Shown: one piece after another, positions 1 to 10,093 of the stretch | How positions within the stretch are numbered: the first letter of the stretch is position 1 | How the letters are laid out: each line of letters begins with the position of its first letter | DNA from: Amyelois transitella | Taxonomy: Eukaryota; Arthropoda; Insecta; Lepidoptera; Pyralidae | Assembly (NCBI RefSeq): GCF_032362555.1 | Contig: NC_083519.1 | Coordinates: 2,373,501 to 2,437,500 of the forward strand | Length of the DNA: 64,000 bases | Reading direction: 5' to 3' | The notes under the pieces: generated by a model | Told to the model about the DNA's origin: nothing | The model's database searches: none | Seen by the model: the letters and a program-made list of their open reading frames with translations, nothing else | Made by a program: the position numbers and the translations under genes

Positions 1-3000
1 GCCGCCCACTGCGCAAGGGCATCGGCCAGAGATAGTACCATTGCTGATCCAGTGCCGAAGATAGTGAGGCTTGGTGATAAAAATATTATTGATGTTGTAA
101 GTACTTCTGTTGAAAAAGAAAAGGAAAGAGTTGAGTAACTTTATATTTATGAATGTGGATGAAGCGAAGGAAGTATGCAGAGATCGTGGCAAGTGGAAAG
201 AGGTAGTCTCTGCTTACCCCTCCGGGAAAGAGGCGTGATTTTATGTATGTATGTAAGTACTTCTTTATTCATAGATTTCGATAAAGGTTAAGTAGTTGAT
301 TTTCTAAAGTAAGTTAATGTCGGGTAGGAACAACTTGATTACATAGTTTTACATATTTTAAACACCTTAGAAAAACAGGACTTATCCTGGTTTAAGACAT
401 TTATCTGATAGTAAATAAGTGACTGAAAAAATATTTCTTTCAATTAAAGCAAAATGGCGGCGCTATAGAATCATAATTGCTATTAAATTTTTTCAGACTT
501 ACAATTTTTTACCACCGACAGATGTAAACATATCCAGAATCATTGTGCATCCCAGATATTTGGCTCCGAAGAAATACTTTGACATAGCATTGATGGAATT
601 GGAGATGAAAGTGACATTTTCCAGGTTAATCCAACCTGCTTGCATCTGGAAGAGTTATTCTAGCAGTGAATTTGGAAATGGAGCTACATTAACTGGGTGG
701 GGTGTGGTGGAAACAGGTATTATTTTTATTATTATTAGTGTTCGTGAAAGTAAAAGGTCGGATTGGGAAGACCTAGACGAAGGTATCTTGATCAAATTAA
801 GGACGCCCTGGTAAAGGGTCAGGTCAAGAGTACCCGAAACCGCCGAGCTTGCATGAAGAGAGTTATGAATGTGGATGAAGCGAAGGAAGTGTGCAGAGAT
901 CTTCGTAAGGGGAAAGTGGTAGTCTCTGCCTACCCCTCCGGGTAAGAGGCGTAATTTTATGTATGTATGTATTAGTGTGCCTTTGATTCCTATATACCTG
1001 ATGGGAGTATGATGAGGTATCAGGTGGTAAACGCTAGCTCAAAGAATGCATTTTAGTCCTGGCCTTGAAAATACCAAACCCATTTTGTGTGCGCTGCCTT
1101 TTAATTATGGATTTTCCTTTACATTTTGGTTGTTATAGTCCGCCATTGTACATATTCTTCTAAATCTAATGACTGTTTTGTAATTTGTTATATATATTTT
1201 TAGCACAGAAGGGATATTTTAATTAAAAAAAAATATATTTCGAGACTATTTAATAATAACAATTGAATTTATTTAATTTAATTAAATTATAAATCACAAG
1301 AACAAGAGCGAAAGCATAGAATAGGTATAAAACGGAAAAATATCACCAAGATGACGTGTTGACGGCTTGACGGTCGCGCGGCAAAAGAGGGCGAACCCTG
1401 TTGGCAAGCCCTTATATAGGCTACGAAAAATATATCTGCTAACACGGCCTCTCCTGACGTAGGTCGTCCTCGACCTCTTGTGCTTGGATACCTTGGGGAC
1501 CCAAGTCATCACGTGAGGTTCCTGCTGGTGGATCAATCCTGTCGTCATCAATATCATTATCTGAAAGTAACGAACAGGATTTAGAAACTCTGTAACATTC
1601 AAGGCAACTATACATATAAGCATAGTAACAATGAAATAAATTGTAGTATTGTAGCACTGCACGAACTATAAAAACAAGCGGTCTCGTGATCCACGTAGCT
1701 CTACGTCTGATCACATAGTCGCCGAATCGTTTAGTAGGCAGTACCACAATAGCTAGGAAAATATATTAGCCCTGTGAACCACGTAGCTCTACGTCTGTTC
1801 ACACGACCAGTTAGTTTTAGTTATGTAGACCTCGTAGCACTACGTCTGTCTACATAACTGATACTTTGGCAGACCACATAGCACTATGTCTGTAAGCCAA
1901 AGGGAAAATAACATTTGACCACGTAGCTCTACGTCTGTCAATGTCAAAGGACCACGTAACTCTACGTCTGTCCAGGACCACGTAACTCTACGTCTGTCCA
2001 TATAGAGAAGAGAGGACCACGTAACTCTACGTCTGTCCATATAGAGAAGAGAGGACCACGTAACTCTACGTCTGTCCACAGGGAGAAGAAAGGACCACGT
2101 AACTCTACGTCTGTCCAGGACCACGTAACTCTACGTCTGTCCGTTAAGGCTCCCTTACTACCTGCTTTATTCCCACAATCATAACGTTATTCATCATACT
2201 TCTACAATTCATCAGTCAGTGTGTTTGTCAGTAAATTTGTCAAAAACTGAAAGGGAAAAATGTCATGACTTGCAAGAATTTAAAGGGAGTAAGTTAAAGG
2301 GACCCCAAAAGAACCTAATATGACAAAAACGGCTATGATTGCTTTGTAGGAAACAGGTATATTCTGTTGAACTCATTGTCAAAGAAGGCAGCACAAGATT
2401 CGGGGCACCACTCGCCTCGCCATGGCACCATATACTCTGCGGCAGCTTGGGTGGCTTTCCATACGACCCAGACAGAGTCGCAGCTCGTACCTTCCACCAG
2501 GTAGAACACGTGTCACTTTATAAGGACCACGCATTCCAGAGTCCATTTTGCCTGTTGACTGAGAACTTAATAAAAATTACAAGATAACGCGGTGAGCGTT
2601 TGTATTGTTTTGGCGCCTCTCTTTGACGGTTGACATAGGAATCCTGTCAGGCACGATGTGATTGAAGTAAATCATTAGCCTGAGACCTACTTAGTTCACG
2701 ACGCGCTCCTCTATTTTTATTAGAGTCATTGTGCACGACGTCATATGATAATGACCTTATGACAGGAGTAACAGCCTCTATGCCTAAAAGTTAATTAAGC
2801 GCGGAAGTTTGCCTAGTTTTATGTTTTGTAATATTGAGAATGAGTTGTAACTTCCATACCATTTCTGACCACAGGTTCTTCCTGTAGTTCACTTCTATGC
2901 TCAGCAGGTTTAAGATTATGTGAGAATAGCGACAAGTTCCTTACGAACCACTTCTTGTTCAGCACCCCATTTAAATTAAACTCCTGACTGAGCTCACCTG

Positions 3001-6000
3001 ATTAGTGTCGTTTTGGTAGGATAGTTATTAGTTAGTTATTGCCTGACTTGCTTCACAATTTCTGGAGTTGGCGAATCTATTAAAGCTTTGACTTTATTAG
3101 GGCTCGGTCTAACCTGACCTCGACTGATTCACAACCCAAGTACTCAACTTCAGTTGTCAAGGAGAAATACTTTTTAAGTTTAACAAAAACCTGCTTCCGT
3201 GTGAGTTTTCAAAACATCGCTAAGCAAATCCGGGGTATTACTGGTAAGGTTAATGTGTAACTTACCTGTAGTTACAGTTGTAGTAGCTGTACCAGTAATA
3301 AAAAGTTTGAATATGTTTTAATTACCTCCATTAGATAATCGCGAACATTACCTTGAAGGGGTGTATTTACTTGAGGTGTCTCACTAACCGCGGCCACGTA
3401 TCTTCTCATGGATGAATGGGTTCGAGTCAAATATTGTCTATTCCGAGATCGTAATGTTATTCCATCTCTGTTCAAAACATCCGTCCGATAATAATAGTGG
3501 TATTCATACACGTCGACGGAACCACCACGAGATCAGCTTCTATAGAGATCTCATCAAATTCGGTAGTTAAAGTAACATACGCAGTTGCAGGTATTTCTTG
3601 GTTGCTAATACCTTTTAGTATACACTTGGTTGGTTTTAAGGCGCACGAAAAATATTTTAGTACTTGCGATATGGTAACAGATACGTTCATAGTTCCGCTG
3701 TCGATAAGTACATCTATAGGAATACCTTACACTGCCGAAACTAGGTACATCTTGCATTTTATTTGTTTCCAACGAACTTTGAGATAACTCTGAACAGAGA
3801 TTGACATTTCGTTAATTGCATGACTCTGATCTTTCTTTAGCAAAACACTTATCTTGAGTATGACCGGGCTTTTTACAAAATGTACACGAAATGGCGGTAG
3901 ATGTAGGTGAATCATTATCAAATTGACGCGGTTTCTTATAACACCGATAACTTTTATGTCCCGCCTGGCCACATAAACTACATTGGAAGGTTGAGAATTT
4001 ATTGTTTGGATTGTCAGAATATTCACGTTTTCTATTAAATTGAGGCTTAGTATCTGGTTTACCGCGGCCAGGTTTCACGTAAATAGATAAAAACGAGACC
4101 AAATTTTCTGGACTCGGATTGGCGTTAGCCGCTGCAGCGCGCACTTGTGCATCAGTTATACCTCGAATGGTTATTTGTGTAATTAATTCTTCACTTAAAC
4201 CTTTTACTATTCTTAATCTAAGCAAAGTGCAACGCGCATATTCGGCATACGTACTATACTTATCCGATGTAGTATTCATTATGTCAAATAAAATATTAGC
4301 GTAGTCTAATTTATTTGGACACAGAGATCGAAAATCTAGCTTGAAATTGGACCAGGACCGGTCATTTGAACCCCACTCGTTTAACCAGGCTTTTGCATCG
4401 CCTTTTAAACAACCGGCCACGCGCGATAAGCATTCACGATCATCCCAATTGTTAGCGAGTTTAGCCCGATCCACCTCTTCAAACCAAGACTCTATATCAT
4501 GTATAGCAGGATCAAAATTCGATACGTAATAATGTGTACGTGGGGGGGCCAATGTTTTGATGGCGTCAACCAGCGCTTGCGCCGTCGACAGAGTGCTGTC
4601 GACATGTGACGTATTGTCGTCACAGTCAACCAGGGAAGAGTGTCGTTGTGTATCTACGGGGGCACTGCGCAAGTTAACACGGTCATAGCTATTGCCACGT
4701 GATTCGGATTCGTTAGAATTTACGACATTTTCTTTACAAGCGAGGGTAGTACGAGACGGATTATTATTTTCCAACGCATCCAACCGTGACATAATAACAT
4801 TTAAACTTTGTTGTATTGCATTTAAACCATCACTACTGCTCGTCTCCGGCAAAGGTACATTTCGAGGAGGACTACGTGAAAGCCTCCGGCGCAACGAACG
4901 TGACCTACTTTTAGAACGTGACTTATGTCTACGCGACCTACTTTTTGAATGTTTACGTTTGGAGCCGGCCATAATTATTACGGTTTAACACAACTGACAA
5001 ATAAAATCACTGAACACAAAATACACACAGTAAAAAGATACAAAACTGTAAAAATTATGCTTTCGTTCTTGTTAGCTAAAATAGACAGCTGTGGGCTAAA
5101 GGCCTATCCCACTTCTGATTTTAGCACAGAAGGGATATTTTAATTAAAAAAAAATATATTTCGAGACTATTTAATAATAACAATTGAATTTATTTAATTT
5201 AATTAAATTATAAATCACAAGAACAAGAGCGAAAGCATAGAATAGGTATAAAACGGAAAAATATCACCAAGATGACGTGTTGACGGCTTGACGGTCGCGC
5301 GGCAAAAGAGGGCGAACCCTGTTGGCAAGCCCTTATATAGGCTACGAAAAATATATCTGCTAACAATATTTTTATGTACAATAAAGAGTTTACAAACATA
5401 AAAACCAAACAAACAAACCATTTTATAGTATCCAAAAAACTATGATTTTGATGATCTTTTAAAAAAATATATTCCTACAATGCTTAAAATCGACCTGAAC
5501 TACAGTTTCTCGAAGCAAAGCAAACAGTATCACTGTATGATATGCCTGTAGTGTGAAATAACTAACAGCGTTTTGTTTTTATTTTTTTGTACGTAAATGT
5601 AATTATCCTTATGGCAAAACAAAACGATAGATAATATAATTGATCTATCCTAATGTATATTCTGACAAAATTAAGATACTCAGCAAATTTATTGCCACAC
5701 AAAATAAAGGCCCCAAAACCTTTTGAAAGCTAAACCTTTTCATGCGAAGATCGATTTCCGTACAAATTAAACCATTTGGTTTGACACACATTTTCTAAGG
5801 GGAAGAAAATCATTATCCCCTTTTCTCATTAAATGTAGCTAAGGAACATCTTCGAAAACAAGTGTTTTGAATTAAGGACATTATAAATTAATCATTTGAT
5901 TTAATATATTAAGAACTCGCAAATTACGTCAAACTCATAACAGGTTTCTCTTTGATCAGCCTTGTCTTTCCTTAAATTCTTTTGACTTTATTCTTTTTTC

Positions 6001-7532
6001 TTTTTGACAGAATACATACATACATATAGTCATGTCTATATTCCTTGCGAAGTAGACAGAGTCTACAGTCTTGAAAAGACTGAAAGGCCATATTCAGCTG
6101 TGTGGCTTTATGGTCGGATTGAAATTCAAATAATAATAAGTTGCTAGCCCATCTCCTACAAGAGGAATCCCAAGTTTATAAGCCTATACCTTAGTTGCCT
6201 TTTACGATCCATGGGAAAGCTATGGAGTGGTTGTATCCTAAAAAAGTGCCAGAAATCACAAAAAAAAAAAAAAAAAATTCAAACTTACTTCACTTATAAA
6301 GAGGAGTATTAGATTAGTCCATCTTTCACATCTTTTTTTTCAAATGGCAATTTTGACAACATTGCACCTACATATCTATCGCACTGTCTTAATCTCAATT
6401 CCTTCTTTAAGCCATCCAGCTGAACGTGGCATAACAGTTCTCTTTTAGACTGTTGGCTCTGTCTACACCATGGTATAATATGTAATGGGACAAGACATAC
6501 GTATATTTTGCAGGCTCCCTGAAAATCTCACCAGAACTTCAAGCGGCAACTGTCGATATCATCGATTCCCAAACATGTGATGATTTACTCAAGACCTCAT
6601 GCAATAGAAATTGGTGTGGACTCCAAGACCATCAGATATGTGCTGGGAAATTAAAAGGAGGTGTTGATGCCTGTCAGGTAATTATTTTTTGTTATGTAGA
6701 AGATATAAGACATAATAATAATAAATAAATAATCTTTATTTTCTCCCATACAAAAAACAAGGTTTCACTTATAAGATATTCACATATACATATCGGGAGA
6801 CTGGTGCCTAAGCTAGGCTAAAAGCCTGTGTTGTTGGGGTTTGATATGGCAAAAAAAGCATGACTCTCTGCGCTATCTCAAGTTGTAGTAATGTAGTCTT
6901 ACATGCACCACCATACACACCTACACAATATTCAATAAGGGATTGAGCCAAGGCATAATAAACGGACATAAGTATTTTGTGACTAGCTATATTCCTCAAA
7001 TTTCTAAAAACATAAATAATAGATACATAGGTAGATAGAATTCTATAAAATTAGACCACAACCTAAGACAGATTTATGATAGTAAAATGTCCCAAAGGAA
7101 AGGATTAAGCGAAGATTTTCCTCGCAATATAGACTAATCTCTATTAGATTCTCAGACAAAACCTTTAAAGTTAGACCACAGCTTTTAACCATTTACAGAA
7201 GCCTAATACGGAATTTAAACAAAAGAACCGGCCGATATCCAGCTGACATCAATTTGTCTCTGGAGAATTTGTATAGGTACATGATCATAAAAATTAATGA
7301 CTTCTAATTAAAAAAAGGAATCATTTCTTTTCAGGGTGACTCCGGAGGGCCTCTCCAAGTGAAGATTCCTCAACGCTCAACCAGCCAAGGCCAAATGCAC
7401 TACGTCTTCGGCATCATATCCTTCGGAGTAGGATGCGCTCACCCTAACTTACCCGGTATTTACACGAGGGTGTCCAGTTTTATAGACTGGATTGAAGATA
7501 TTGTATGGGAAGGGGAGTCTGGTCAAAAATAA
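1..7532 (+). CDS. SP1: snake-like S1A serine protease, 5' end outside the window
   Basis: Secreted trypsin-fold protease; the window opens inside the exon carrying the catalytic histidine (first residues AAHC). Exons by splice sites and paralogy: 1-96, 497-716, 6514-6677, 7335-7532 (TAA). The second exon carries the catalytic Asp in YFDIALMEL, the third the C168-C182 region and VDACQ, the last GDSGGP with the catalytic Ser. The Asp in VDACQ lies six residues before Ser and corresponds to D189, so trypsin-like cleavage after Arg/Lys is expected. The exon at 6514 has two extra cysteines (TSCNRNWCG), shared only with SP2, so SP1 and SP2 look like sister copies. The 5.8-kb second intron holds RTE tails, an LTR retrotransposon and a SINE. 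AATAAA overlaps the stop codon. Exon phases agree (0, 1, 0). Signal peptide and prodomain exons would lie upstream. Confidence 0.9.
148..256 (+). repeat. 5'-truncated RTE 3' end
   Basis: Matches the last coding part and tail of the RTE element at 57,622-60,230: it encodes the [17 protein letters not shown] segment, ends in GGCGTGATTTTATG and runs into a (TATG)n tail. It sits 50 bp past the SP1 donor site. A dead retrotransposition product, not a gene. Confidence 0.8.
745..972 (+). repeat. 5'-truncated RTE 3' end, longer copy
   Basis: Covers about the last 70 codons of the RTE protein (from the GRPRR region) plus the TATG tail. A local change in RDLRKG and GTAAGAGGCG shows decay. It begins about 30 bp after the SP1 donor at 717. 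Confidence 0.8.
1100..1198 (+). repeat. Left half of a retroposon 3' end split by the LTR element
   Basis: 'GACTGTTTTGTAATTTGTTA' also occurs at about 17,262-17,285, where the same repeat runs on uninterrupted into a TTTACAAAC-rich tail. Here it stops at the LTR and resumes at 5366. The LTR element therefore inserted into an older repeat. Confidence 0.65.
1199..1444 (-). repeat. 3' LTR (left copy)
   Basis: On the - strand it starts TGTTAGCAG and ends GTGCTAAA. It contains CTATATAAGG (likely TATA box) and, further on, AAATAAATT, which can serve as a poly(A) signal. The purine-rich AGGAGAGG just inside the element (1447-1454) could be the polypurine tract. Confidence 0.85.
1686..2142 (-). repeat. 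Array of 11 hairpin units with co-varying arms
   Basis: Each unit has a core of the form C-ACGTAG-CT-CTACGT-CT flanked by complementary arms. Units: 1686-1714, 1773-1803, 1819-1859, 1864-1902, 1911-1944, 1949-1973, 1975-1999, 2014-2038, 2053-2077, 2092-2116, 2118-2142. Outer arms differ: GTGATC/GATCAC, TGTGAAC/GTTCACA, AGTTATGTAGAC/GTCTACATAACT, then GGAC/GTCC in the last six. The fourth core is ACATAG/CTATGT, a paired change from ACGTAG/CTACGT. Early units are separated by unrelated DNA; later ones are tandem with a one-base or about 14-base spacer (TATAGAGAAGAGA type). It lies between the integrase scrap and the 3' LTR. Function unknown; an RNA structure in the element transcript is one possibility. 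Confidence 0.9.
2325..3726 (-). pseudogene. Broken pol of the LTR element: protease, RT and integrase scraps
   Basis: An aspartic protease begins near 3726 and has the active-site motif LIDSGTMN (about 3712-3690) and a late TTIIIG motif (about 3490). Directly after that motif the frame slips by one base near 3483, and the continuation (DVLNRDGI) lies in another frame down to about 3272. Around 3040-3180 is a scrap with VEYLG and DSPTPEIVKQVRQ, typical of the region between RT and RNase H in Ty3/gypsy elements. At about 2345-2480 is a scrap with AAAEYMVPWRGEW, like the C-terminal tail of lepidopteran gypsy integrases. The RT catalytic core and integrase centre are absent. I saw no env-like frame. 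Confidence 0.7.
3812..4972 (-). CDS. Gag protein of the LTR retrotransposon
   Basis: 386-residue intact frame. Residues 1-38 are rich in Arg-Ser repeats, like an RNA-binding SR tail. Residues 50-70 could form a short coiled coil. Residues 145-300 resemble the capsid-like region of Ty3/gypsy Gag (FDPAIHDIESWFEEVDR near 153). Two CCHC zinc knuckles follow, C331-x2-C-x4-H-x4-C344 and the same spacing at 363-376; these bind RNA during particle assembly. The protease begins about 85 bp downstream in a different frame, so a frameshift or separate expression would be needed. The unusual SR-rich N-terminus could target the protein to the nucleus; that is inference. Confidence 0.85.
   Translation of the reverse strand: MAGSKRKHSKSRSRRHKSRSKSRSRSLRRRLSRSPPRNVPLPETSSSDGLNAIQQSLNVIMSRLDALENNNPSRTTLACKENVVNSNESESRGNSYDRVNLRSAPVDTQRHSSLVDCDDNTSHVDSTLSTAQALVDAIKTLAPPRTHYYVSNFDPAIHDIESWFEEVDRAKLANNWDDRECLSRVAGCLKGDAKAWLNEWGSNDRSWSNFKLDFRSLCPNKLDYANILFDIMNTTSDKYSTYAEYARCTLLRLRIVKGLSEELITQITIRGITDAQVRAAAANANPSPENLVSFLSIYVKPGRGKPDTKPQFNRKREYSDNPNNKFSTFQCSLCGQAGHKSYRCYKKPRQFDNDSPTSTAISCTFCKKPGHTQDKCFAKERSESCN
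5120..5365 (-). repeat. 5' LTR (right copy)
   Basis: The same 246 bases as the left LTR by eye. On the - strand the TATA-like CTATATAAGG (5331-5340) lies 26 bases from the LTR start. The sequence just after it toward gag (ATCAGAAGTGGGATAGGC) holds no primer-binding site that I can assign to a tRNA. Confidence 0.85.
5366..5425 (+). repeat. Right half of the split retroposon 3' end
   Basis: AATAAAGAGTTTACAAAC and the following AAAC-rich tail match the tail at 17,300-17,335. It continues the repeat interrupted at 1198. Confidence 0.6.
5426..6011. other. SP1 intron, unannotated
   Basis: AT-rich sequence with no coding frame, RNA gene or repeat that I recognise. Confidence 0.6.
6012..6240 (-). 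repeat. SINE-A copy, full
   Basis: SINE-A is the commonest repeat here. Consensus order: GTGCCGTGTGGTTCCCGGCA (a small fold-back head), GTCGTAAAAGGCGACTAAGG, GGCGATGGGCTAGCAACCTG, CAGTCTTTTCAAGACTGTTG (fold-back), CTACCCCGCAAGGGATATAG, then ACGTGA and (TATG)n. About 260 bp. No ORF is conserved. This copy is reversed, lies in the last large intron of SP1, and has lost its head. Confidence 0.8.
6412..6478 (+). repeat. SINE-A fragment
   Basis: Only the AGCTGAACGTGGC to CTGTCTACACC part remains, 36 bases before the SP1 exon at 6514. Confidence 0.6.
6718..7015 (-). pseudogene. 5'-truncated non-LTR retrotransposon end (CR1/Jockey-like)
   Basis: Reads ALAQSLIEYCVGVYGGACKT on the - strand, the hallmark after the RT domain of CR1/Jockey-type elements, then a stop and a 3' tail AATAAAGATTATTTATTTATT. 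It lies in the SP1 intron before the last exon. The adjoining 7016-7310 has a short + frame (LLTIYRSLIRNLNKRTGRYP) that I cannot place. Confidence 0.6.
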
Positions 7533-7533
7533 A
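7528..7533 (+). promoter_or_regulatory. Poly(A) signal overlapping the SP1 stop codon
   Basis: AATAAA shares its TAA with the stop at 7530-7532. If used, the 3' UTR would be only about 15-30 bases long. Confidence 0.4.
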
Positions 7534-8615
7534 AGTTTGCGAGTAAAAGTGTTATTATTTGCTTCCATGTGTGTGAAAAGTTGTGATACACTGCGGCTGC
7601 CTGCTCAACTCTTATGTTCCTGGGAATTAACGGTTTATTTCTAACGTCTTTGTTTTTTTTCCTTTTCGGCCAAAAGACACAGAGAATGTAGGCAACCTTC
7701 TTTGTTTACGCCATAGAAACGGTTGCCATGGTTGATTATTTCTCTCCTCTTTTCTCCCTCTGTCTTCTGTAGTGAATAATTAACTTTTGCAACTATACTT
7801 CCTACAGAAAACTTCTCTAAAAATGTACCAAATTCGATCTCGTTAATTTCAATTGTAAATTATTTTAAGATGATTCTTAAAGTTAGGGCGTGTTTTCAAG
7901 ATTTTAAAGAAAGCATCAAAATTTTATTATAAGTGATGAAATCGATGATTTGAAATTAAGCAACGTTCAAAGTCATTACCAGTAACCGCTTAAATGTCAG
8001 TGTTATCATATTTTTCTAACAAACTTGTTTCTATTTAATGTCAGAAAATGGGTGTGTTTATGTTGTAGTTTACAATAAATACAATAAAATATGTTAATAA
8101 TCGTGCTTTAAGGAAGACACGACAAAATTATGTTCTCTTGACGCCGAGGAAACAGGTTTATAACTTATTATTTAAAATCTAAGGTTAAAGAATGATTGTT
8201 CTTGTCAATTTGTGCGTCACTTTAGAATAGAACCTCTCCATATTTATCCCATGGATGTCTTTAAAAAAATCGAATCATACTAGTATGATCGATAATACAA
8301 TTGTATATTATGGAAAAATCTAGCAAATTGATTAGAGCATCATTGTTAAGTACACACTGAACTCATCAAAACAAATAGTAAAGGTCATAATACACAGCGA
8401 CTTGCCCCTTTTTTACTTTATTATCTAGATCCTTTGTTGCCGGTTGATTGGAAGAGATGGATACCTTCATGGGATAAGTCTGCCATTGCAAGTGATTTCA
8501 TTGTAATTTTCTATTCAATAAAGATGTGACAAACAAAGGCGTTAATTATATTACTAGAGGACGCCCGCAGGATGGACGCACACATAATATGTATGTGTCA
8601 AATGCTTATATTTCG
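7534..8615. other. SP1-SP2 spacer, first part
   Basis: AT-rich, with no ORF, RNA gene or repeat that I can recognise. Confidence 0.6.
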
Positions 8616-8856
8616 TGTGGTTCCCGGCACTTATAGAAAAAAGAATAGGACCACCCCATCTTTTTCCCATTAATGTCATACCTAAGAGGCGACTAAGGGA
8701 TAGGCTTATAAAACTATGGGTTCTTCTTTTAGCGATGGGCTAGTAACCTGTCACTATTTGAAACAATATTCTAACACGAAGCCAAACAGCTGAACGTGGC
8801 CATTCAGTCTTATCAAGACTGCTCTGTCTGTACCTATGTATGTATGTATGTATGGT
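8616..8856 (+). repeat. SINE-A copy, nearly full
   Basis: Starts at GTGTGGTTCCCGGCAC and ends in (TATG)4. Slightly shortened before the tail. Confidence 0.8.
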
Positions 8857-9287
8857 TCTGTTCTCGTGCAGATTGTAAATTAAAATCAAGAGAAAATTTA
8901 TGTGCTGGCCTATCACAATTTTCAGTATAACTTTTATTTAAATGTGTACTTTGCAACTGTTCAATTGGCTTTGTCAACCTCGTAAGGGATAGAGATGTAT
9001 CGATATGTCTTCCAGATACGTCTCCCAGACAGATGATCCCAAAATCGTACCTCTCCATAAATGAATTTGAGAAGAATACATTATGAAGAAGTGGCAAGAC
9101 ATTCAACCTTTTCAAGTAAGATGGTTATCACTCGACCGGTTTTTGTATACTTAAGAAAGTTCGTGACTTGAACACTTGACTTTTTAGGATTCCCTTGTTT
9201 AATAGGAATCCATAATATTTCACGGAGTCAGTTCGTGTCGCTATTACCAGTCGAATTTAGGTACCTATTATGGTCAAAAACCGCACC
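8857..9287. other. Spacer with an unassigned ORF remnant
   Basis: A 93-codon frame on the - strand (8834-9115) overlaps the SINE tail at one end. Its sequence (LKRLNVLPLLHNVFFSNSF) vaguely recalls non-LTR reverse transcriptase remnants, but I cannot assign it. Confidence 0.3.
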
Positions 9288-9412
9288 GCGGGTTCACCTC
9301 CATGTCTATCCCATGGACATCGTAAAAGGCGACTAAGGAATAACTTTACTTGGGATTCCTCTTCTAGGCGATTAGCAATCTATCGCTATTTCAATTTCAA
9401 TTCCATCATGAA
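9288..9412 (+). repeat. SINE-A fragment, middle part
   Basis: Contains TCCCATGGACATCGTAAAAGGCGAC through AATTCCATCATG, with neither head nor tail. A tail-only scrap lies at 9655-9692. Confidence 0.65.
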
Positions 9413-9835
9413 TCCATACATCTAAAGCCATGATTATTACCACGGGTTCCTCTCCAGAAATGTTAGAACGTAACTCTGATCGCGCGCAAGGAAGAGAAAG
9501 AAGAGGAAGAAGAATCTTATAAAGAGACTGAGTAGGTCTTTCAATGTAAGATATGTACGCGATTTTAAATAAGAAACTGTATTTCCTCTCAGATGATTAG
9601 AGCACAAGAAAAAATTTGACGATTAAATAGTTTAGTCAACTAATGTAAATATCTTTTCAAGACTGCTAGTTCTGTATGTATGTATGTATGTACCTTATGT
9701 AAAAATATGCACTTGAAGTAAGACTATTGAAAATTGCTTACAATATAACGATAAATCTACATTCTTTCTTTACATTGAAAAGGGACAAAGAGGTGTCCAG
9801 TTTAAAAAAAAAAATTAAATACACTATAAGAAAAA

Positions 9836-9866
9836 CAATAACATTGTCTACATGACAATGTTATTG
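9836..9866. repeat. 13-bp perfect inverted repeat
   Basis: CAATAACATTGTC and its complement are separated by TACAT. The stem extends imperfectly into flanking AAGAAAAA/CTTTTCTTTT. No transcript context. Confidence 0.7.
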
Positions 9867-9956
9867 CTTTTCTTTTATATGATATTTTTTCAAGAATAAA
9901 AACTTTTTTTACATATTCTTTCATTCATATCTTTTTAATTTTTTTAAGAGATCTAT

Positions 9957-10093
9957 ATTTGTAAATTGTCGTCCGGTGAAAATGCTGAAGTGTAGTTTAT
10001 TCCGCCCCTTCTTCTACACATGCGCTTTGGAAGCGGTAGTAGTTATAATTATATTTAAGTGATGTGACGTCATTCTATTCTATTCTATGCGAT
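9957..10093 (+). repeat. Retroposon end with TTCTA tail, copy 1
   Basis: Shares TGAAAATGCTG, AGTGTAGTTTRTTCCGCC and GTGATGTGACGTCA with 11,742-11,878 and ends in repeated TTCTA. The CRE-like TGACGTCA belongs to this repeat and so does not point to a host promoter. Confidence 0.65.

Larger units (their letters stand above)
1199..5365 (-). mobile_element. Internally deleted Ty3/gypsy-like LTR retrotransposon
   Basis: Two direct repeats (1199-1444 and 5120-5365, 246 bp each, identical as far as I can read) bound a 3.7-kb interior. Read on the - strand the order is 5' LTR, gag (4972-3812), aspartic protease (from about 3726), scraps of RT and integrase, an array of hairpin repeats, 3' LTR. ATATT flanks both outer ends and is the likely 5-bp target duplication. 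Order and motifs fit Ty3/gypsy; most of RT, RNase H and integrase is missing, so movement would depend on another element. The identical LTRs imply recent insertion into the SP1 intron, antisense to SP1. Confidence 0.85.

Noticed and set aside
1840-2124. Protein-coding frame on the - strand with repeated RRRVTW
   Set aside because: It is only the translation of the hairpin repeat units, whose arms and spacers break frame elsewhere in the array.
1686-2142. CRISPR-like array
   Set aside because: The genome is eukaryotic, spacers are 1-14 bases or absent, and the repeat is palindromic with varying arms inside an LTR element.
10060-10075. CRE (TGACGTCA) as an SP2 promoter element
   Set aside because: The motif belongs to a retroposon end that occurs again at 11,742 inside the gene.
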